Program-made: the position numbers and the translations under genes
The notes under the pieces: generated by a model
Told to the model about the DNA's origin: nothing
Seen by the model: the letters and a program-made list of their open reading frames with translations, nothing else
Databases searched by the model: none
Assembly (NCBI GenBank): GCA_910577015.1
Contig: CAJTKU010000003.1
Span: 210,422 to 274,421, forward strand
Source of the DNA: an uncultured Lachnospiraceae bacterium
GTDB taxonomy: Bacteria; Bacillota; Clostridia; Lachnospirales; Lachnospiraceae
Length of the DNA stretch: 64,000 nt
Direction: 5' to 3'
Shown: positions 1 to 9,206 of the stretch, piece by piece
Position numbering within the stretch: position 1 is the first letter of the stretch
Layout: each line of letters opens with the position of its first letter

Positions 1-953
1 GTGGATGCGCTTGGAATTTCCAGCGTCATCTGGTGGGATACTGATTGAAAAGAACTGTATTTGATTTCCAGACAGACAAGTCCTGCTGCCTCATGGGAGG
101 CGCGCAGGTGGCTGCCAACGGATTCGGCAAGTTTAAGCAGGGTATGTGCCGCTTCTTCCCGCTTCGTGACATCCCGGCTTAATGTTACGGAATTGCCGAC
201 ACCTTTTCGTTTTGCAGGTTGTGACATGACTTTTGAATCGTCGATGCCGTTGGCATAATTCCAAAGAAGCATTCCATGGCTTTTTAAATGGGAAACCAGT
301 ATTGAGGAATCCGTTTTGGCGAGTTCGCCGATGGTAAGGATGCCTAGCTTATGCAGGGTATCCACGCTGGAGCGTCCGCACATAAATAAGGAAGATACCG
401 GAAGCGGCCATAGTTTTTCCCGGATTTCGTGGGAATACAGCGTATGTACCAAATTTGGCTTTTTGAAATCAGATGCCATTTTTGCCAGTACTTTCCTGTC
501 GGAAATCCCGATGTTAACGGTAAAACCGAAAAGCCTGTATATACTATCTTTTATGGAGACGGCTGCCTCTTTTGCAGACGGATAAAGATGGGAAACAGAG
601 GTAAAGTCCATGTAGCACTCGTCTATGCTTGCCTGTTCTGTGTCAGGACAGATATCATTCAAAAACTGCATCAGTTCCGCGCTTTTTTTCTCGTAAAAAG
701 CATGTTCAGGGGAAACAATGGTAAGGCCGGGGCATTTTTTGACGGCATTTACCACGGGTTCGCCCGTTACTATGCCGTATGATTTGGCGGGAATGGATTT
801 GGCCAGCACAACGCCGTGGCGGCGTTCGATGTCGCCGCCCACAATCGACGGAATGGTCCGCAAATCCGTGGCGCTGCCCTCAGACAGCAGCTTCAGGGAA
901 CTCCAGCTAAGGTATGCGGAATTGACATCTATATGGAAGATAATCTGGTTCAC
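1..953 (-). CDS. Y-family DNA polymerase (DinB/UmuC type), C-terminus cut by window edge
   Basis: Translesion DNA polymerase; 317 residues are visible and the reading frame stays open to base 1, so the C-terminal little-finger end lies outside. Seen: the N-terminal DVNSAYLSW block with the first catalytic Asp, and ASIDECYMDFT near residue 110 with the catalytic Asp-Glu pair of the family. Start chosen at GTG 953-951 because AAAGGAGG (961-968) lies seven bases upstream; no ATG fits this N-terminus. It is divergent from the M23 peptidase gene and shares its intergenic promoter region. Pol IV and the broader Y-family branch of Firmicutes cannot be told apart without the C-terminus. Confidence 0.88.
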   Translation of the reverse strand, partial: MNQIIFHIDVNSAYLSWSSLKLLSEGSATDLRTIPSIVGGDIERRHGVVLAKSIPAKSYGIVTGEPVVNAVKKCPGLTIVSPEHAFYEKKSAELMQFLNDICPDTEQASIDECYMDFTSVSHLYPSAKEAAVSIKDSIYRLFGFTVNIGISDRKVLAKMASDFKKPNLVHTLYSHEIREKLWPLPVSSLFMCGRSSVDTLHKLGILTIGELAKTDSSILVSHLKSHGMLLWNYANGIDDSKVMSQPAKRKGVGNSVTLSRDVTKREEAAHTLLKLAESVGSHLRASHEAAGLVCLEIKYSSFQSVSHQMTLEIPSAS

Positions 954-981
954 GGTCCTGCCTCCTTTTGTCATGATATTC

Positions 982-1011
982 ATTATATCCTTTGCAACTG
1001 TATCTTTACAA
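982..1011 (-). promoter_or_regulatory. Sigma-A type promoter for the Y-family polymerase gene
   Basis: On the minus strand a perfect TATAAT (987-982) is preceded by TTGTAA (1011-1006) at 18 bases. The -35 box overlaps the -35 box of the divergent plus-strand promoter, so the two transcription units share the same few bases of DNA. Confidence 0.55.
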
Positions 1012-1033
1012 CTAAAAAAAATACTGATAAAAT
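1005..1033 (+). promoter_or_regulatory. Sigma-A type promoter for the M23 peptidase gene
   Basis: TTTACA (1005-1010), 17-base spacer, TAAAAT (1028-1033). The spacer holds an eight-A tract. The leader to the chosen ATG at 1076 would be about 35 bases. Confidence 0.55.
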
Positions 1034-1075
1034 GGGTTTGTTGATTGTTACAAAATTGTGAACGGTGAGATAAAG

Positions 1076-2665
1076 ATGTTGAAAAAAATTACCATGTACT
1101 ATAAAAGGCTTAGATACACATATATAAAACTTGCAGCGGGCATACTTTTCATAGCGGCTCTCTTTTTACCGAGTTACACCAAATGGGAAGACACCGGTGA
1201 CAATATTTTTACCATTTTCCTGAATGGGAATGAAATAGGTGTGATTGGGGAAGCGGCACGTGCGGAAGAGCTGTTGCAGCAGGCCAGGAGGGAACTGGTT
1301 TCGGATTCCGATGAACTGGTGTTTATGGATGCGGACTTAAAACTGGAGGGCAACGCTGTTCTCTGGGGCAGGATAGATGATGATGAAGAGATACAGGAGC
1401 GCATGGGCGTTGTACTGGAGGGCAGTATCAGGGAAACCTTACAGCGTTCTTATGTAATGAAGGTAAATAATTACATGGTAAACCTTGGAAGCAGGGATGA
1501 GGTGGTCCGGCTGCTGCAGTCTGCAGTGAACCAGTATGATACCGAGGAGAGGTATCAGGTCGGTCTGGTACACGCGGAGGGCAGGGAGTTCAATGTGCTG
1601 ACAACGCAGATAACAGATACCGGGAAGCAGGACGTCTATGAAGTGCAGGCCTGCAATGTGCCTGCCATAAAAGGCGGTTTTACCGAAACCATGGATGCCA
1701 TGTTTGACGGTGTGGAGCCTTCCAAAGAGAAAGATTTTGAGGATTATGAAACCGGCCTTATCAGCATGGGTTTTGCGGAAGAGGTGGAGATTGTGGAAGC
1801 CTATCTGGATACCGCGCAGCTCACACCGTTTGACCAGGCTCTGGAGGAAGTCATTAAGGAGCAGGCGGTCAATTCCGTGTATGAGGTAGTCTCCGGGGAT
1901 ACGCTCTCCGAAATTGCCATTAAGGTCAATATTCCCATGGACCAGATTGTGGCGATGAACGATGCGCTGGAAAACGAGAATACCACCATCCGTGTAGGAC
2001 AGGAATTAATCATTACCATTCCGGAGCCTGAACTTTCCGTGGACAGGCAGGAACAAATGTACTATGAAGAAATATATGATGCGGATATTATTTATGTGGA
2101 CAGGGATGACTGGTACACAACCCAGACTAAGACCATACAGGAGCCCAGCGCCGGTTTCAGGAGGGTGGTAGCCATCATTTCTTACCGCAACAATAAGGAA
2201 GTGGGCAGGGATATCCAGAAGGAAGAAGTTATAATGGCGGCCGTTCCCAAGATTGTGGAGAGGGGAACGATAATCCCGCCTACCTATATCAAACCTATTT
2301 CCGGCGGCCGGCAGACTTCCGGCTTTGGCAGGAGGAAAGCGCCCAAGAAGGGGGCAAGCACTTACCATAAGGGTGTGGACTGGGCTGTGCCTACAGGTAC
2401 GGCGGTTGTGGCATCCTGCGGCGGTACGGTCGTAAAGGCCGGCTGGGGCAGCGGCTACGGCTATGTCGTCTATATAAACCATGAAGACGGCAGACAGACG
2501 CGCTATGCCCATCTGAGCAAGGTGCTGGTCAGCGTAGGACAAAACGTATCGCAGGGACAAAGAATAGCCCTCAGCGGTAACACGGGCGTCAGCACGGGAC
2601 CGCATCTGCACTTTGAAATGCTGATAAACGGTTCACAGGTAAATCCTCTGTCTTATCTCGAGTGA
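1076..2665 (+). CDS. Membrane-anchored LysM/G5/M23 cell-wall metallopeptidase
   Basis: Peptidoglycan endopeptidase of the lysostaphin/LytM (M23) family, held in the membrane by an N-terminal segment (about residues 17-35) and facing the wall. Domains in order: a long linker region, LysM (about 268-315, opening YEVVSGDTLSEIA), G5 (about 317-400), then M23 (about 415-529). Zinc-site motifs are visible: HKGVD near residue 430 and GPHLHFE near 508. ATG 1076 is preferred over an upstream in-frame GTG (1058) because GGTGAG sits six bases before it. This domain order is common in Clostridia, where such proteins act in wall remodelling or sporulation. Substrate bond not inferable. Confidence 0.9.
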   Translation: MLKKITMYYKRLRYTYIKLAAGILFIAALFLPSYTKWEDTGDNIFTIFLNGNEIGVIGEAARAEELLQQARRELVSDSDELVFMDADLKLEGNAVLWGRIDDDEEIQERMGVVLEGSIRETLQRSYVMKVNNYMVNLGSRDEVVRLLQSAVNQYDTEERYQVGLVHAEGREFNVLTTQITDTGKQDVYEVQACNVPAIKGGFTETMDAMFDGVEPSKEKDFEDYETGLISMGFAEEVEIVEAYLDTAQLTPFDQALEEVIKEQAVNSVYEVVSGDTLSEIAIKVNIPMDQIVAMNDALENENTTIRVGQELIITIPEPELSVDRQEQMYYEEIYDADIIYVDRDDWYTTQTKTIQEPSAGFRRVVAIISYRNNKEVGRDIQKEEVIMAAVPKIVERGTIIPPTYIKPISGGRQTSGFGRRKAPKKGASTYHKGVDWAVPTGTAVVASCGGTVVKAGWGSGYGYVVYINHEDGRQTRYAHLSKVLVSVGQNVSQGQRIALSGNTGVSTGPHLHFEMLINGSQVNPLSYLE

Positions 2666-2699
2666 TAACGGCAACGGAAATATCGAACAGGCATTCCCG

Positions 2700-2728
2700 T
2701 TTACAAATGAGAAGGATAGTTATATAAT
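2700..2728 (+). promoter_or_regulatory. Sigma-A promoter for murA
   Basis: TTTACA (2700-2705), 17-base spacer, TATAAT (2723-2728), all within the gap after the M23 gene. The untranslated leader to ATG 2854 would be about 120 bases. Confidence 0.65.
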
Positions 2729-2853
2729 GGTAAAAATGAAGATTTTATTAAGATTTTAATTTGCACTTATGCATAAAGATTCAGGGTCAGTAACCGGGAC
2801 CTGCGGAAAGTGCTGTATTGCAGGCAGTGTGCAGTACGCATGGAAAGGAAAAG

Positions 2854-4146
2854 ATGGAACAATACGCAATCAGGGGCGGTAATCCATTGGTCGGTGAAGT
2901 GGAGATAGGAGGCGCCAAAAACGCAGCGCTTCCTATTATTGCGGCTTCCGCCATGACGGATGAAACCGTGCATATAGAGAACCTGCCGGATGTGCGGGAT
3001 ACCAATGTACTGCTGGAGGCCATGCAGGACATCGGTGTTTTGATAAATCGGGAAGAACGGCATAAAGTGACAGTGAACGCGGCCCGGATAAACAGTCTTC
3101 TGGTGGATGGCGACAATATCCGCAAAATACGCGCTTCCTATTATTTTCTGGGCGCGCTGCTTGCCAAATATAAAAGGGCGGAGGTAGCGCTTCCGGGCGG
3201 CTGCGATATCGGCTGCAGGGCGATTGACCAGCATATAAAAGGCTTTCGTGCTTTAGGCGCTGAAGTAAAAATTGAATATGGATTGATAAAGGCACAGGCA
3301 GAGCATCTTAGGGGAAGCCATATTTACATGGACGTGGTTTCCGTAGGTGCGACCATCAACGTCATGATGGTGGCGGCTCTTGCCGAAGGACAGACCATTA
3401 TAGAAAATGCGGCGAAAGAACCGCATGTGGTGGATTTGGCCAATTTTTTAAACAGCATGGGCGCCAATATCAAGGGAGCCGGTACGGATGTGATTCGTAT
3501 CAAGGGCGTTACTCATCTGCACGGTACGGATTATGCCATTATACCGGACCAGATTGAGGCGGGCACTTTCATGTTTGCGGCAGCCATCACAAAAGGTGAC
3601 ATTACCGTGAAAAACGTTATCCCCAAACATCTGGAGTCCATAACGGCAAAACTGCTGGAGCTGGGATGCGAAATAGAGGAGTCCGACGATGCGGTCCGGG
3701 TTGTGGCGGCAAAGCCCCTCAGGCACACGCATGTAAAAACCCTTCCTTATCCCGGATTTCCCACCGACATGCAGCCGCAGATTACCGTTGCGCTGGCTCT
3801 TTCAAGCGGAACCAGCATTGTGACGGAAAGCATTTTTGAAAATCGTTTTAAATATGTGGATGAACTGACCCGTATGGGCGCCAGCATCAAGGTAGAGGGC
3901 AATACGGCCATTGTGGACGGCGTGGGTAAATACACAGGCGCCCGCATTTCTGCACCTGATTTGCGCGCCGGCGCGGCGCTGGTGCTTGCGGCGCTTTCGG
4001 CGGAAGGCTGTTCGGTTGTGGAGGAGGTTCACTACATCGAACGCGGCTACGAGGATTTCCACCTGAAGCTGCAGCTTCTGGGGGCGCAGATAGAAAAGGT
4101 AGATTCTGACAGAAGTTTGCAGAAATTTAGATTGAAAACGGGTTGA
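2854..4146 (+). CDS. murA: UDP-N-acetylglucosamine 1-carboxyvinyltransferase
   Basis: First committed step of peptidoglycan synthesis in the cytoplasm: transfers enolpyruvyl from PEP to UDP-GlcNAc. The 430 residues match the family length. Seen: GGAKNAALPI near the N-terminus, and the LPGGCDIGCRAID loop with the active-site Cys near residue 117, the residue fosfomycin alkylates in this family. ATG 2854 is chosen because AAAGGAAAAG lies just upstream; an in-frame TTG at 2818 has no ribosome site. Firmicutes often carry two paralogues (MurA and MurZ) and the sequence does not settle which this is. Confidence 0.95.
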   Translation: MEQYAIRGGNPLVGEVEIGGAKNAALPIIAASAMTDETVHIENLPDVRDTNVLLEAMQDIGVLINREERHKVTVNAARINSLLVDGDNIRKIRASYYFLGALLAKYKRAEVALPGGCDIGCRAIDQHIKGFRALGAEVKIEYGLIKAQAEHLRGSHIYMDVVSVGATINVMMVAALAEGQTIIENAAKEPHVVDLANFLNSMGANIKGAGTDVIRIKGVTHLHGTDYAIIPDQIEAGTFMFAAAITKGDITVKNVIPKHLESITAKLLELGCEIEESDDAVRVVAAKPLRHTHVKTLPYPGFPTDMQPQITVALALSSGTSIVTESIFENRFKYVDELTRMGASIKVEGNTAIVDGVGKYTGARISAPDLRAGAALVLAALSAEGCSVVEEVHYIERGYEDFHLKLQLLGAQIEKVDSDRSLQKFRLKTG

Positions 4147-4171
4147 CAAAGCGGTTTTGTCATAGTATTGT
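4143..4171 (+). promoter_or_regulatory. Sigma-A promoter driving the metK riboswitch transcript
   Basis: Perfect TTGACA (4143-4148), 17-base spacer, TATTGT (4166-4171). The -35 box overlaps the murA stop codon. It starts a leader of about 270 bases containing the SAM-I aptamer. Confidence 0.75.
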
Positions 4172-4223
4172 TGTGTATAGATAAGAAAATTCCATATTGT
4201 AAATTTGCATCCTGCAAATATTT

Positions 4224-4341
4224 CTCTTATTCAGAGTGGTGGAGATACATAGGATCGGTGAAGCCACGGCAACCCCGTACATGCGGAAGGTGCCTCCCTG
4301 AGCGAGCAAATCCTGTCATGGTACAGGTCGAACAATAAGAG
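4224..4341 (+). promoter_or_regulatory. SAM-I (S-box) riboswitch aptamer
   Basis: Closing stem P1 pairs CTCTTAT (4224-4230) with ATAAGAG (4335-4341). Between them are the S-box signatures CAGAGTGGTGGAG, GAAGCCACGGCAACC and AAGGTGCC...TCC. It lies in the leader of metK, the classic S-box target, so binding of S-adenosylmethionine is expected to stop transcription at the terminator just downstream. Confidence 0.93.
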
Positions 4342-4363
4342 GATTTGATTATCAAGGTATCGG

Positions 4364-4396
4364 GTCCGCTTAGAGTGATAAGCGGACTTATTTTTA
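4364..4396 (+). terminator. Intrinsic terminator of the SAM riboswitch expression platform
   Basis: GTCCGCTTA (4364-4372) pairs with TAAGCGGAC (4379-4387), loop of six bases, followed by a T-rich run TTATTTTTAT. This is the OFF-state terminator; an antiterminator would have to use the 3' half of P1. Confidence 0.88.
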
Positions 4397-4450
4397 TCCA
4401 CAGTTTTGTGGAAATATGCAGCTGCATGTGCAGCGGAACGGAGGAGAAAA

Positions 4451-5665
4451 ATGGAGAAAGAAAAATTGTTATTTACGTCAGAGTCTGTAACGGAAGGCCA
4501 TCCCGATAAAATGTGTGACGCCATTTCCGACGCCATTCTGGACGCCCTTATGGAAAAAGACCCTATGAGCCGTGTTGCCTGTGAAACGGCAAGCTGCACC
4601 GGCTTTGTGCTTGTTACGGGGGAAATTACCACCAACGCCTATGTGGATATCCAGAAAATCGTCAGGGAAACGGTGGTGGAAATCGGATATAACAAGTCTG
4701 AGTACGGATTTGACGGCAATACCTGTGCAGTGCTGACAGCTATAGACGAGCAGTCGTCTGACATAGCCATGGGCGTGGATAAAGCGCTGGAAGCAAGACA
4801 GCAGGAGAAAGCTTCCGCAGAAAGTGAAATGACGGAAGAGCAGCTGGAAGCCATAGGCGCCGGCGACCAGGGAATGATGTTCGGCTATGCAACCAATGAA
4901 AACGAAGAGTATATGCCTTATCCCATTTCCCTTGCACATAAACTGACCAAACAGCTCACGAAGGTGCGCAAAGACGGCACGCTTCCTTACTTAAGGCCGG
5001 ACGGCAAGAGCCAGGTTTCCGTACAGTATGACGAGGGCGGAAAACCGGTCAGGCTGGAGGCCGTTGTGCTTTCCACCCAGCATGATGCGGATGTCACACA
5101 GGAACAGATTCATGAAGATATCAAAAAATATGTGTTTGAGCCTGTTCTTCCGAAAGAACTGCTGGATGAAGACACCAAATATTTTATCAATCCCACGGGC
5201 CGTTTTGTAATCGGCGGACCGCACGGGGATGCCGGACTGACAGGCCGTAAAATCATTGTGGACACCTACGGCGGCTATGCCCGTCACGGCGGCGGCGCAT
5301 TTTCAGGCAAAGACTGCACAAAGGTGGACCGCTCCGCTGCCTATGCGGCGCGCTATGTGGCCAAAAACCTTGTAGCGGCAGGACTTGCTGATAAATGTGA
5401 GATTCAGCTTTCTTATGCAATCGGTGTGGCACAGCCTACTTCCGTCCGTGTGGATACCTTTGGCACGGGCAGGCTTTCTGAATTGGAACTGGTGAAAATC
5501 ATCCGTGAAAATTTTGACCTTCGTCCGGCAGGCATTATTAAGATGCTGGATTTGCGCCGTCCTATTTACAAGCAGACGGCGGCTTACGGGCATTTTGGGC
5601 GCAATGATTTGAATTTGCCTTGGGAGCAGCTTGATAAGGTGGATGTCCTGAAAAAATATCTGTAA
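4451..5665 (+). CDS. metK: S-adenosylmethionine synthetase
   Basis: Makes S-adenosylmethionine from methionine and ATP in the cytosol. The 404 residues are slightly above the usual 380-400. Seen: TEGHPDK near residues 14-20, GAGDQGMMFGYA, and the glycine-rich GGGAFSGKD near 280-288 that binds triphosphate. ATG 4451 follows GGAGGAG; a longer in-frame start inside the leader has no ribosome site. Product feedback through the SAM-I riboswitch upstream is the evident control. A strong hairpin terminator follows. Confidence 0.97.
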   Translation: MEKEKLLFTSESVTEGHPDKMCDAISDAILDALMEKDPMSRVACETASCTGFVLVTGEITTNAYVDIQKIVRETVVEIGYNKSEYGFDGNTCAVLTAIDEQSSDIAMGVDKALEARQQEKASAESEMTEEQLEAIGAGDQGMMFGYATNENEEYMPYPISLAHKLTKQLTKVRKDGTLPYLRPDGKSQVSVQYDEGGKPVRLEAVVLSTQHDADVTQEQIHEDIKKYVFEPVLPKELLDEDTKYFINPTGRFVIGGPHGDAGLTGRKIIVDTYGGYARHGGGAFSGKDCTKVDRSAAYAARYVAKNLVAAGLADKCEIQLSYAIGVAQPTSVRVDTFGTGRLSELELVKIIRENFDLRPAGIIKMLDLRRPIYKQTAAYGHFGRNDLNLPWEQLDKVDVLKKYL

Positions 5666-5693
5666 AACTATATTGGAGTAGAATAAGTTTCCG

Positions 5694-5738
5694 CACCCCG
5701 CGCCGACCTTCCATCGGCGCGGGGTGTTGCGTATTTTC
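5694..5738 (+). terminator. Terminator after metK
   Basis: Thirteen-base GC-rich stem, CACCCCGCGCCGA (5694-5706) with TCGGCGCGGGGTG (5714-5726), seven-base loop, then TTGCGTATTTT. The stem is very stable although the T-run is imperfect. Confidence 0.75.
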
Positions 5739-5814
5739 CCTTGTTTTTGCCCTGATGGGTGACTCACAAGGGAAGATTCCTATCATACAGTAATCTTAAA
5801 ATGCATCAAATAGC

Positions 5815-5843
5815 TTGTATTCTAGCTAGAATTTGCATATACT
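5815..5843 (+). promoter_or_regulatory. phd-doc promoter with palindromic operator
   Basis: TTGTAT (5815-5820), 17-base spacer, TATACT (5838-5843). A perfect 14-base palindrome, ATTCTAGCTAGAAT (5819-5832), overlaps the end of the -35 box and the spacer. That is where an autorepressing Phd-type antitoxin dimer would be expected to bind. Confidence 0.7.
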
Positions 5844-5869
5844 ATAACTGAAAGCGAGGTGCATATAGA

Positions 5870-6112
5870 ATGACAATAGATACAAACACAATGATTTCTA
5901 TTACAGAAGCAAATCAAAATTTTTCAAAAGTAGTCAAGCTAGTTGACGAACATGGAACGGCGGTTATTCTGAAAAACAATGTTCCCAGATATTTGGTCAT
6001 TGATTTCAGTAAAGCAGAAAAAGTTAAAGTTGCCGGTAATGAAGAAGTTTTTGAAATATCTGAACGGTTAATAAAACAGAATACTGAAGCATATGAGGTT
6101 CTTGCAAAATGA
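5870..6112 (+). CDS. Phd/YefM-type antitoxin
   Basis: Eighty-residue antitoxin of a type II toxin-antitoxin pair. Seen: the N-terminal ISITEANQNFSKVVKLVDEHG fold signature of Phd/YefM DNA-binding proteins, followed by VILKNNVPRYLVID. In this family the N-terminus binds its own promoter and the C-terminus wraps around the toxin. GAGG lies ten bases before ATG 5870. Its last four bases overlap the toxin start. Regulation: the 14-base palindrome in its promoter is the likely autoregulatory operator. Confidence 0.85.
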   Translation: MTIDTNTMISITEANQNFSKVVKLVDEHGTAVILKNNVPRYLVIDFSKAEKVKVAGNEEVFEISERLIKQNTEAYEVLAK

Positions 6113-6486
6113 TTGTTTTAAGCAAAGAACAGGTACTAAAACTTCATGCAAGTTTAATAAAAGCTACCGGAGGAAGTGACGGTATTCGTGATGAAGGAAT
6201 GTTGGATTTAGCGTTAAATAATCCGTTTCAGTCATTTGACGGAAAAGAGCTTTATCCAAGCATTCAGGCAAAGGCGGCACGGCTTTGTTTTGGATTGGTA
6301 AAAAGCCATGCAATGTTAGACGGAAACAAAAGACTTGGCGCGCATGTTATGTTGGTTTTTCTGGCATTAAATGGACATGAAATGTATTACAGTCAAAAGG
6401 AGCTAAGTGATGTAATCCTTGCATTGGCATCCGGTGATATTGGTGAAAAAGAAATCTTACAATGGATTATCAGTCATCAACAATAA
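6109..6486 (+). CDS. doc: Doc-type (Fic fold) toxin
   Basis: Death-on-curing family toxin, 125 residues, the usual size. The Fic-fold core HAMLDGNKR (His about 67) matches the Doc pattern H-x-F-x-D/N-x-N-K-R except that Phe is Met. Known for phage P1 Doc: it phosphorylates EF-Tu and so halts translation; that this protein does the same is inference. It is translationally coupled to the antitoxin by an ATGA overlap. The pair is AT-richer than its neighbours, as expected of a mobile module. Confidence 0.85.
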   Translation: MIVLSKEQVLKLHASLIKATGGSDGIRDEGMLDLALNNPFQSFDGKELYPSIQAKAARLCFGLVKSHAMLDGNKRLGAHVMLVFLALNGHEMYYSQKELSDVILALASGDIGEKEILQWIISHQQ

Positions 6487-6588
6487 GTCCCTGGTCTTTC
6501 TAATTTCCACGAGCTGCTTTTGAATACGGCAAATAAGAGCAATTTCATCATGTTTCTTTAAAGAGTGGTTTTAGGGAGGTAAGTGTGC

Positions 6589-7362
6589 ATGGTACGGATA
6601 GTGGAAAACTTGATTTACCAGGAGGGGGCGGGAGAGGCCGGGGGGCTGGATTTATACCTGCCGCAGAGGAAAGAATGTAAGGCCCTTTTTGTCTATTTTC
6701 ATGGCGGAGGGCTGGAGAGCGGGGATAAGGCGGACGATAAGGGCGTCTGCAGGGAGCTGGCGGAGGAAGGCGTTGCGGTTGCAAGCGCAAATTACCGCAT
6801 GTATCCCGGCGCTGTTTTCCCGCAGTATATCGAGGACGCTGCGAGAGCCGTGGCGTGGTGTCTTGGGCATGTGGGGGAATATACCGCATATGAAAAGGTA
6901 TTTGTGGGCGGTGTTTCGGCCGGTGCCTATCTTTCCATGATGCTCCATTTCTGTCCGCGGTTTTTGGCGGAATGCGGCGTGGATGAAAAGGAAATAGACG
7001 GGTATATTTTTGATGCAGGGCAGCCCACCGTGCATTTTAATGTCTTGCGGGAGCGGGGATGGGACCCTGCGGCGGTCAGGATTGATGAGGCGGCGCCGCT
7101 GTACTATCTGGAGGGGGAGAAACCGGTTGTAAAAAGCCAGCGGTTTCTGGTTGTGGTTTCCGATAACGACATACCCGGAAGGCGCGAACAGAATGAACTG
7201 CTGATTCGTACCATGGAAACCCATCAATATGACAGGAATCAGATTACTTACCGCGTGATGGAAGGATATACCCATGCGGGTTATGTGGGTGTTACCAATG
7301 AAAACGGAAGCTATCCCTACGCACGGATGATAAAAGATTTTTTGGAACCGTTCTTTGATTGA
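6589..7362 (+). CDS. Alpha/beta-hydrolase fold esterase
   Basis: Cytosolic carboxylesterase-like protein of 257 residues (HSL/alpha-beta hydrolase 3 type). Seen: the oxyanion HGGG near residue 38, the nucleophile elbow GVSAG (Ser about 109), a candidate acid in VVSDND and the catalytic His in YTHAGY near 228. ATG 6589 follows AGGGAGGT by eight bases. No signal peptide. Natural substrate cannot be inferred. It ends 50 bases before the ABC transporter gene and is probably co-transcribed with it. Confidence 0.8.
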   Translation: MVRIVENLIYQEGAGEAGGLDLYLPQRKECKALFVYFHGGGLESGDKADDKGVCRELAEEGVAVASANYRMYPGAVFPQYIEDAARAVAWCLGHVGEYTAYEKVFVGGVSAGAYLSMMLHFCPRFLAECGVDEKEIDGYIFDAGQPTVHFNVLRERGWDPAAVRIDEAAPLYYLEGEKPVVKSQRFLVVVSDNDIPGRREQNELLIRTMETHQYDRNQITYRVMEGYTHAGYVGVTNENGSYPYARMIKDFLEPFFD

Positions 7363-7412
7363 CTCCCCTAAAAAGAAATGGTACTCTTAAAGGAGGGAAA
7401 AGGACAAAAAAC

Positions 7413-9173
7413 ATGGACAATAAAGAATATTCGACAGGGGAGCTGTTTAAGCGCTTTCTTCCTTATTATAAAAAGCATAAAAAAGTGGTTGCGGCGGATT
7501 TGGCCTGTGCGTCGCTGACAACTCTGTGTGAGCTGGTGCTGCCGATGATTATCCGGCATATCACCAATACAGCCATAGAGGATTTGGCGGCTCTTACGGT
7601 AAGCGTGGTCGGCAAAATGGCGCTTTTATACCTGGCGCTTCGCGTGGTGGACTGTCTGGCAAATTATTACATGGCGGATATGGGGCATGTGATGGGTGCG
7701 AGGATAGAAACGGATATGCGCCGGGATGCGTACGGGCATTTGCAGATGCTGTCCAACACATACTACAACAACACAAAAGTAGGGCAGATTATGGGCCGCA
7801 TCACCAATGATTTGTTTGATGTGACGGAGTTTTCCCACCACTGTCCTGAAGAGTTTTTTATCGCGGGCATCAAGGCTGTGGTGGCATTTATTATCCTGGC
7901 GACGGTCAACCTGCCCCTTACCGTCCTTGTTTTTGTGATTGTGCCTGTCATGGCCTTTACCTGCATCAAACTGAACAGGAGGAGCAGGAGGGCATTTGCA
8001 AAGCAGAGAAGGCAGATTGGCGAACTCAACGCCGCCATAGAGGACAGCCTGCTTGGGCAGAAAGTGGTGAAAGCCTTTACCAATGAAGAGGTGGAGGTGG
8101 AAAAGTTTGAAAAAGGCAATCTGGAGTTTCTGGAAATCAAGAAAGAAACCTACCGTTATATGGCGGCGTTCCAGACGGCAACGAGGGCTTTTGACGGATT
8201 GATGTATCTGACGGTCATTCTGGCCGGCGGCATTTTTGTGATAAAAGGGAAAATTACCCCCGGGGATTTGGTGGCTTATACCATGTATGTGTCTACTTTG
8301 ATAGCCACCATCCGCAGAATTATAGAGTTTGCGGAGCAGTTCCAGAGGGGGCTTACCGGCATAGAACGCTTTTTGCAGATTATGGATGCGGATATTGAGA
8401 TTTTTGACGAGCCTGACGCGGTGGAGATGCCAAAGCCTGCAGGGCAGATTACCTTTGAGGATGTTTCCTTTGAATATCCCGATGACCATAACAGGGTATT
8501 CCGCAACCTGAACCTTTCGGTGAAACCGGGAGAAAAACTTGCCATCGTCGGGCCTTCCGGCGGGGGCAAGACAACCCTCTGCAACCTGATTCCCCGGTTT
8601 TACGATGTGACCGGCGGCAAAATTTCCATAGACGGCGTGGATATCAGGCGTTTTACCTTAAAGAGCCTTCGGAAAAATATAGGTATCGTGCAGCAGGACG
8701 TTTACCTGTTTTCCGGTACGGTTATGGAGAATATCCTATACGGCGCGCCCGGCGCTTCAAGGGAAGAGGCTGTGGAGGCGGCAAAGAAAGCAGGGGCCCA
8801 TGACTTTATCATGGAACTGAAGGACGGTTACGACACCTATGTGGGAGAGCGCGGTGTGAAGCTGTCCGGCGGACAAAAACAGCGCATCAGCATTGCAAGG
8901 GTATTTTTAAAGAATCCCCCCATTATGATATTGGATGAAGCTACCTCGGCGCTGGACAATGAAAGCGAATTTGCGGTGGCGGCTTCCCTGAATAAGCTAT
9001 CTGCGGGCAGGACGACCATTACCATAGCCCACAGGCTGTCAAGCATCAAAAATGCGGACCGCATTCTGGTGCTGACTGATGAAGGCATTGTGGAGGAGGG
9101 CAGCCATGAAACGCTGATGAGGCAGGAAGGCATCTATTATCAGTTTTATACCATGGCGGACCGCATAAAATAG
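7413..9173 (+). CDS. ABC transporter, fused permease and ATPase (exporter type)
   Basis: Half-transporter of 586 residues: six-helix type I exporter domain (about 1-320) followed by a nucleotide-binding domain. Seen: Walker A GPSGGGKTT near 379, Q-loop QQDVYLF, signature LSGGQKQR near 484, Walker B IMILDEATSALD near 505 and the His switch in IAHRLSS. It would act as a homodimer in the membrane. ATG 7413 is used; AAGGAGG is 16 bases upstream and AAAGGA closer. Family members export lipids, peptides or drugs; the cargo is not inferable. Confidence 0.9.
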   Translation: MDNKEYSTGELFKRFLPYYKKHKKVVAADLACASLTTLCELVLPMIIRHITNTAIEDLAALTVSVVGKMALLYLALRVVDCLANYYMADMGHVMGARIETDMRRDAYGHLQMLSNTYYNNTKVGQIMGRITNDLFDVTEFSHHCPEEFFIAGIKAVVAFIILATVNLPLTVLVFVIVPVMAFTCIKLNRRSRRAFAKQRRQIGELNAAIEDSLLGQKVVKAFTNEEVEVEKFEKGNLEFLEIKKETYRYMAAFQTATRAFDGLMYLTVILAGGIFVIKGKITPGDLVAYTMYVSTLIATIRRIIEFAEQFQRGLTGIERFLQIMDADIEIFDEPDAVEMPKPAGQITFEDVSFEYPDDHNRVFRNLNLSVKPGEKLAIVGPSGGGKTTLCNLIPRFYDVTGGKISIDGVDIRRFTLKSLRKNIGIVQQDVYLFSGTVMENILYGAPGASREEAVEAAKKAGAHDFIMELKDGYDTYVGERGVKLSGGQKQRISIARVFLKNPPIMILDEATSALDNESEFAVAASLNKLSAGRTTITIAHRLSSIKNADRILVLTDEGIVEEGSHETLMRQEGIYYQFYTMADRIK

Positions 9174-9206
9174 TATGCGCAAAAGCAGCGCAGGAGTGAG
9201 GAAATT

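Noticed and set aside
7626..8489. 287-codon minus-strand frame opposite the ABC transporter
   Set aside because: Shadow of the transporter domain; no start context or family pattern.
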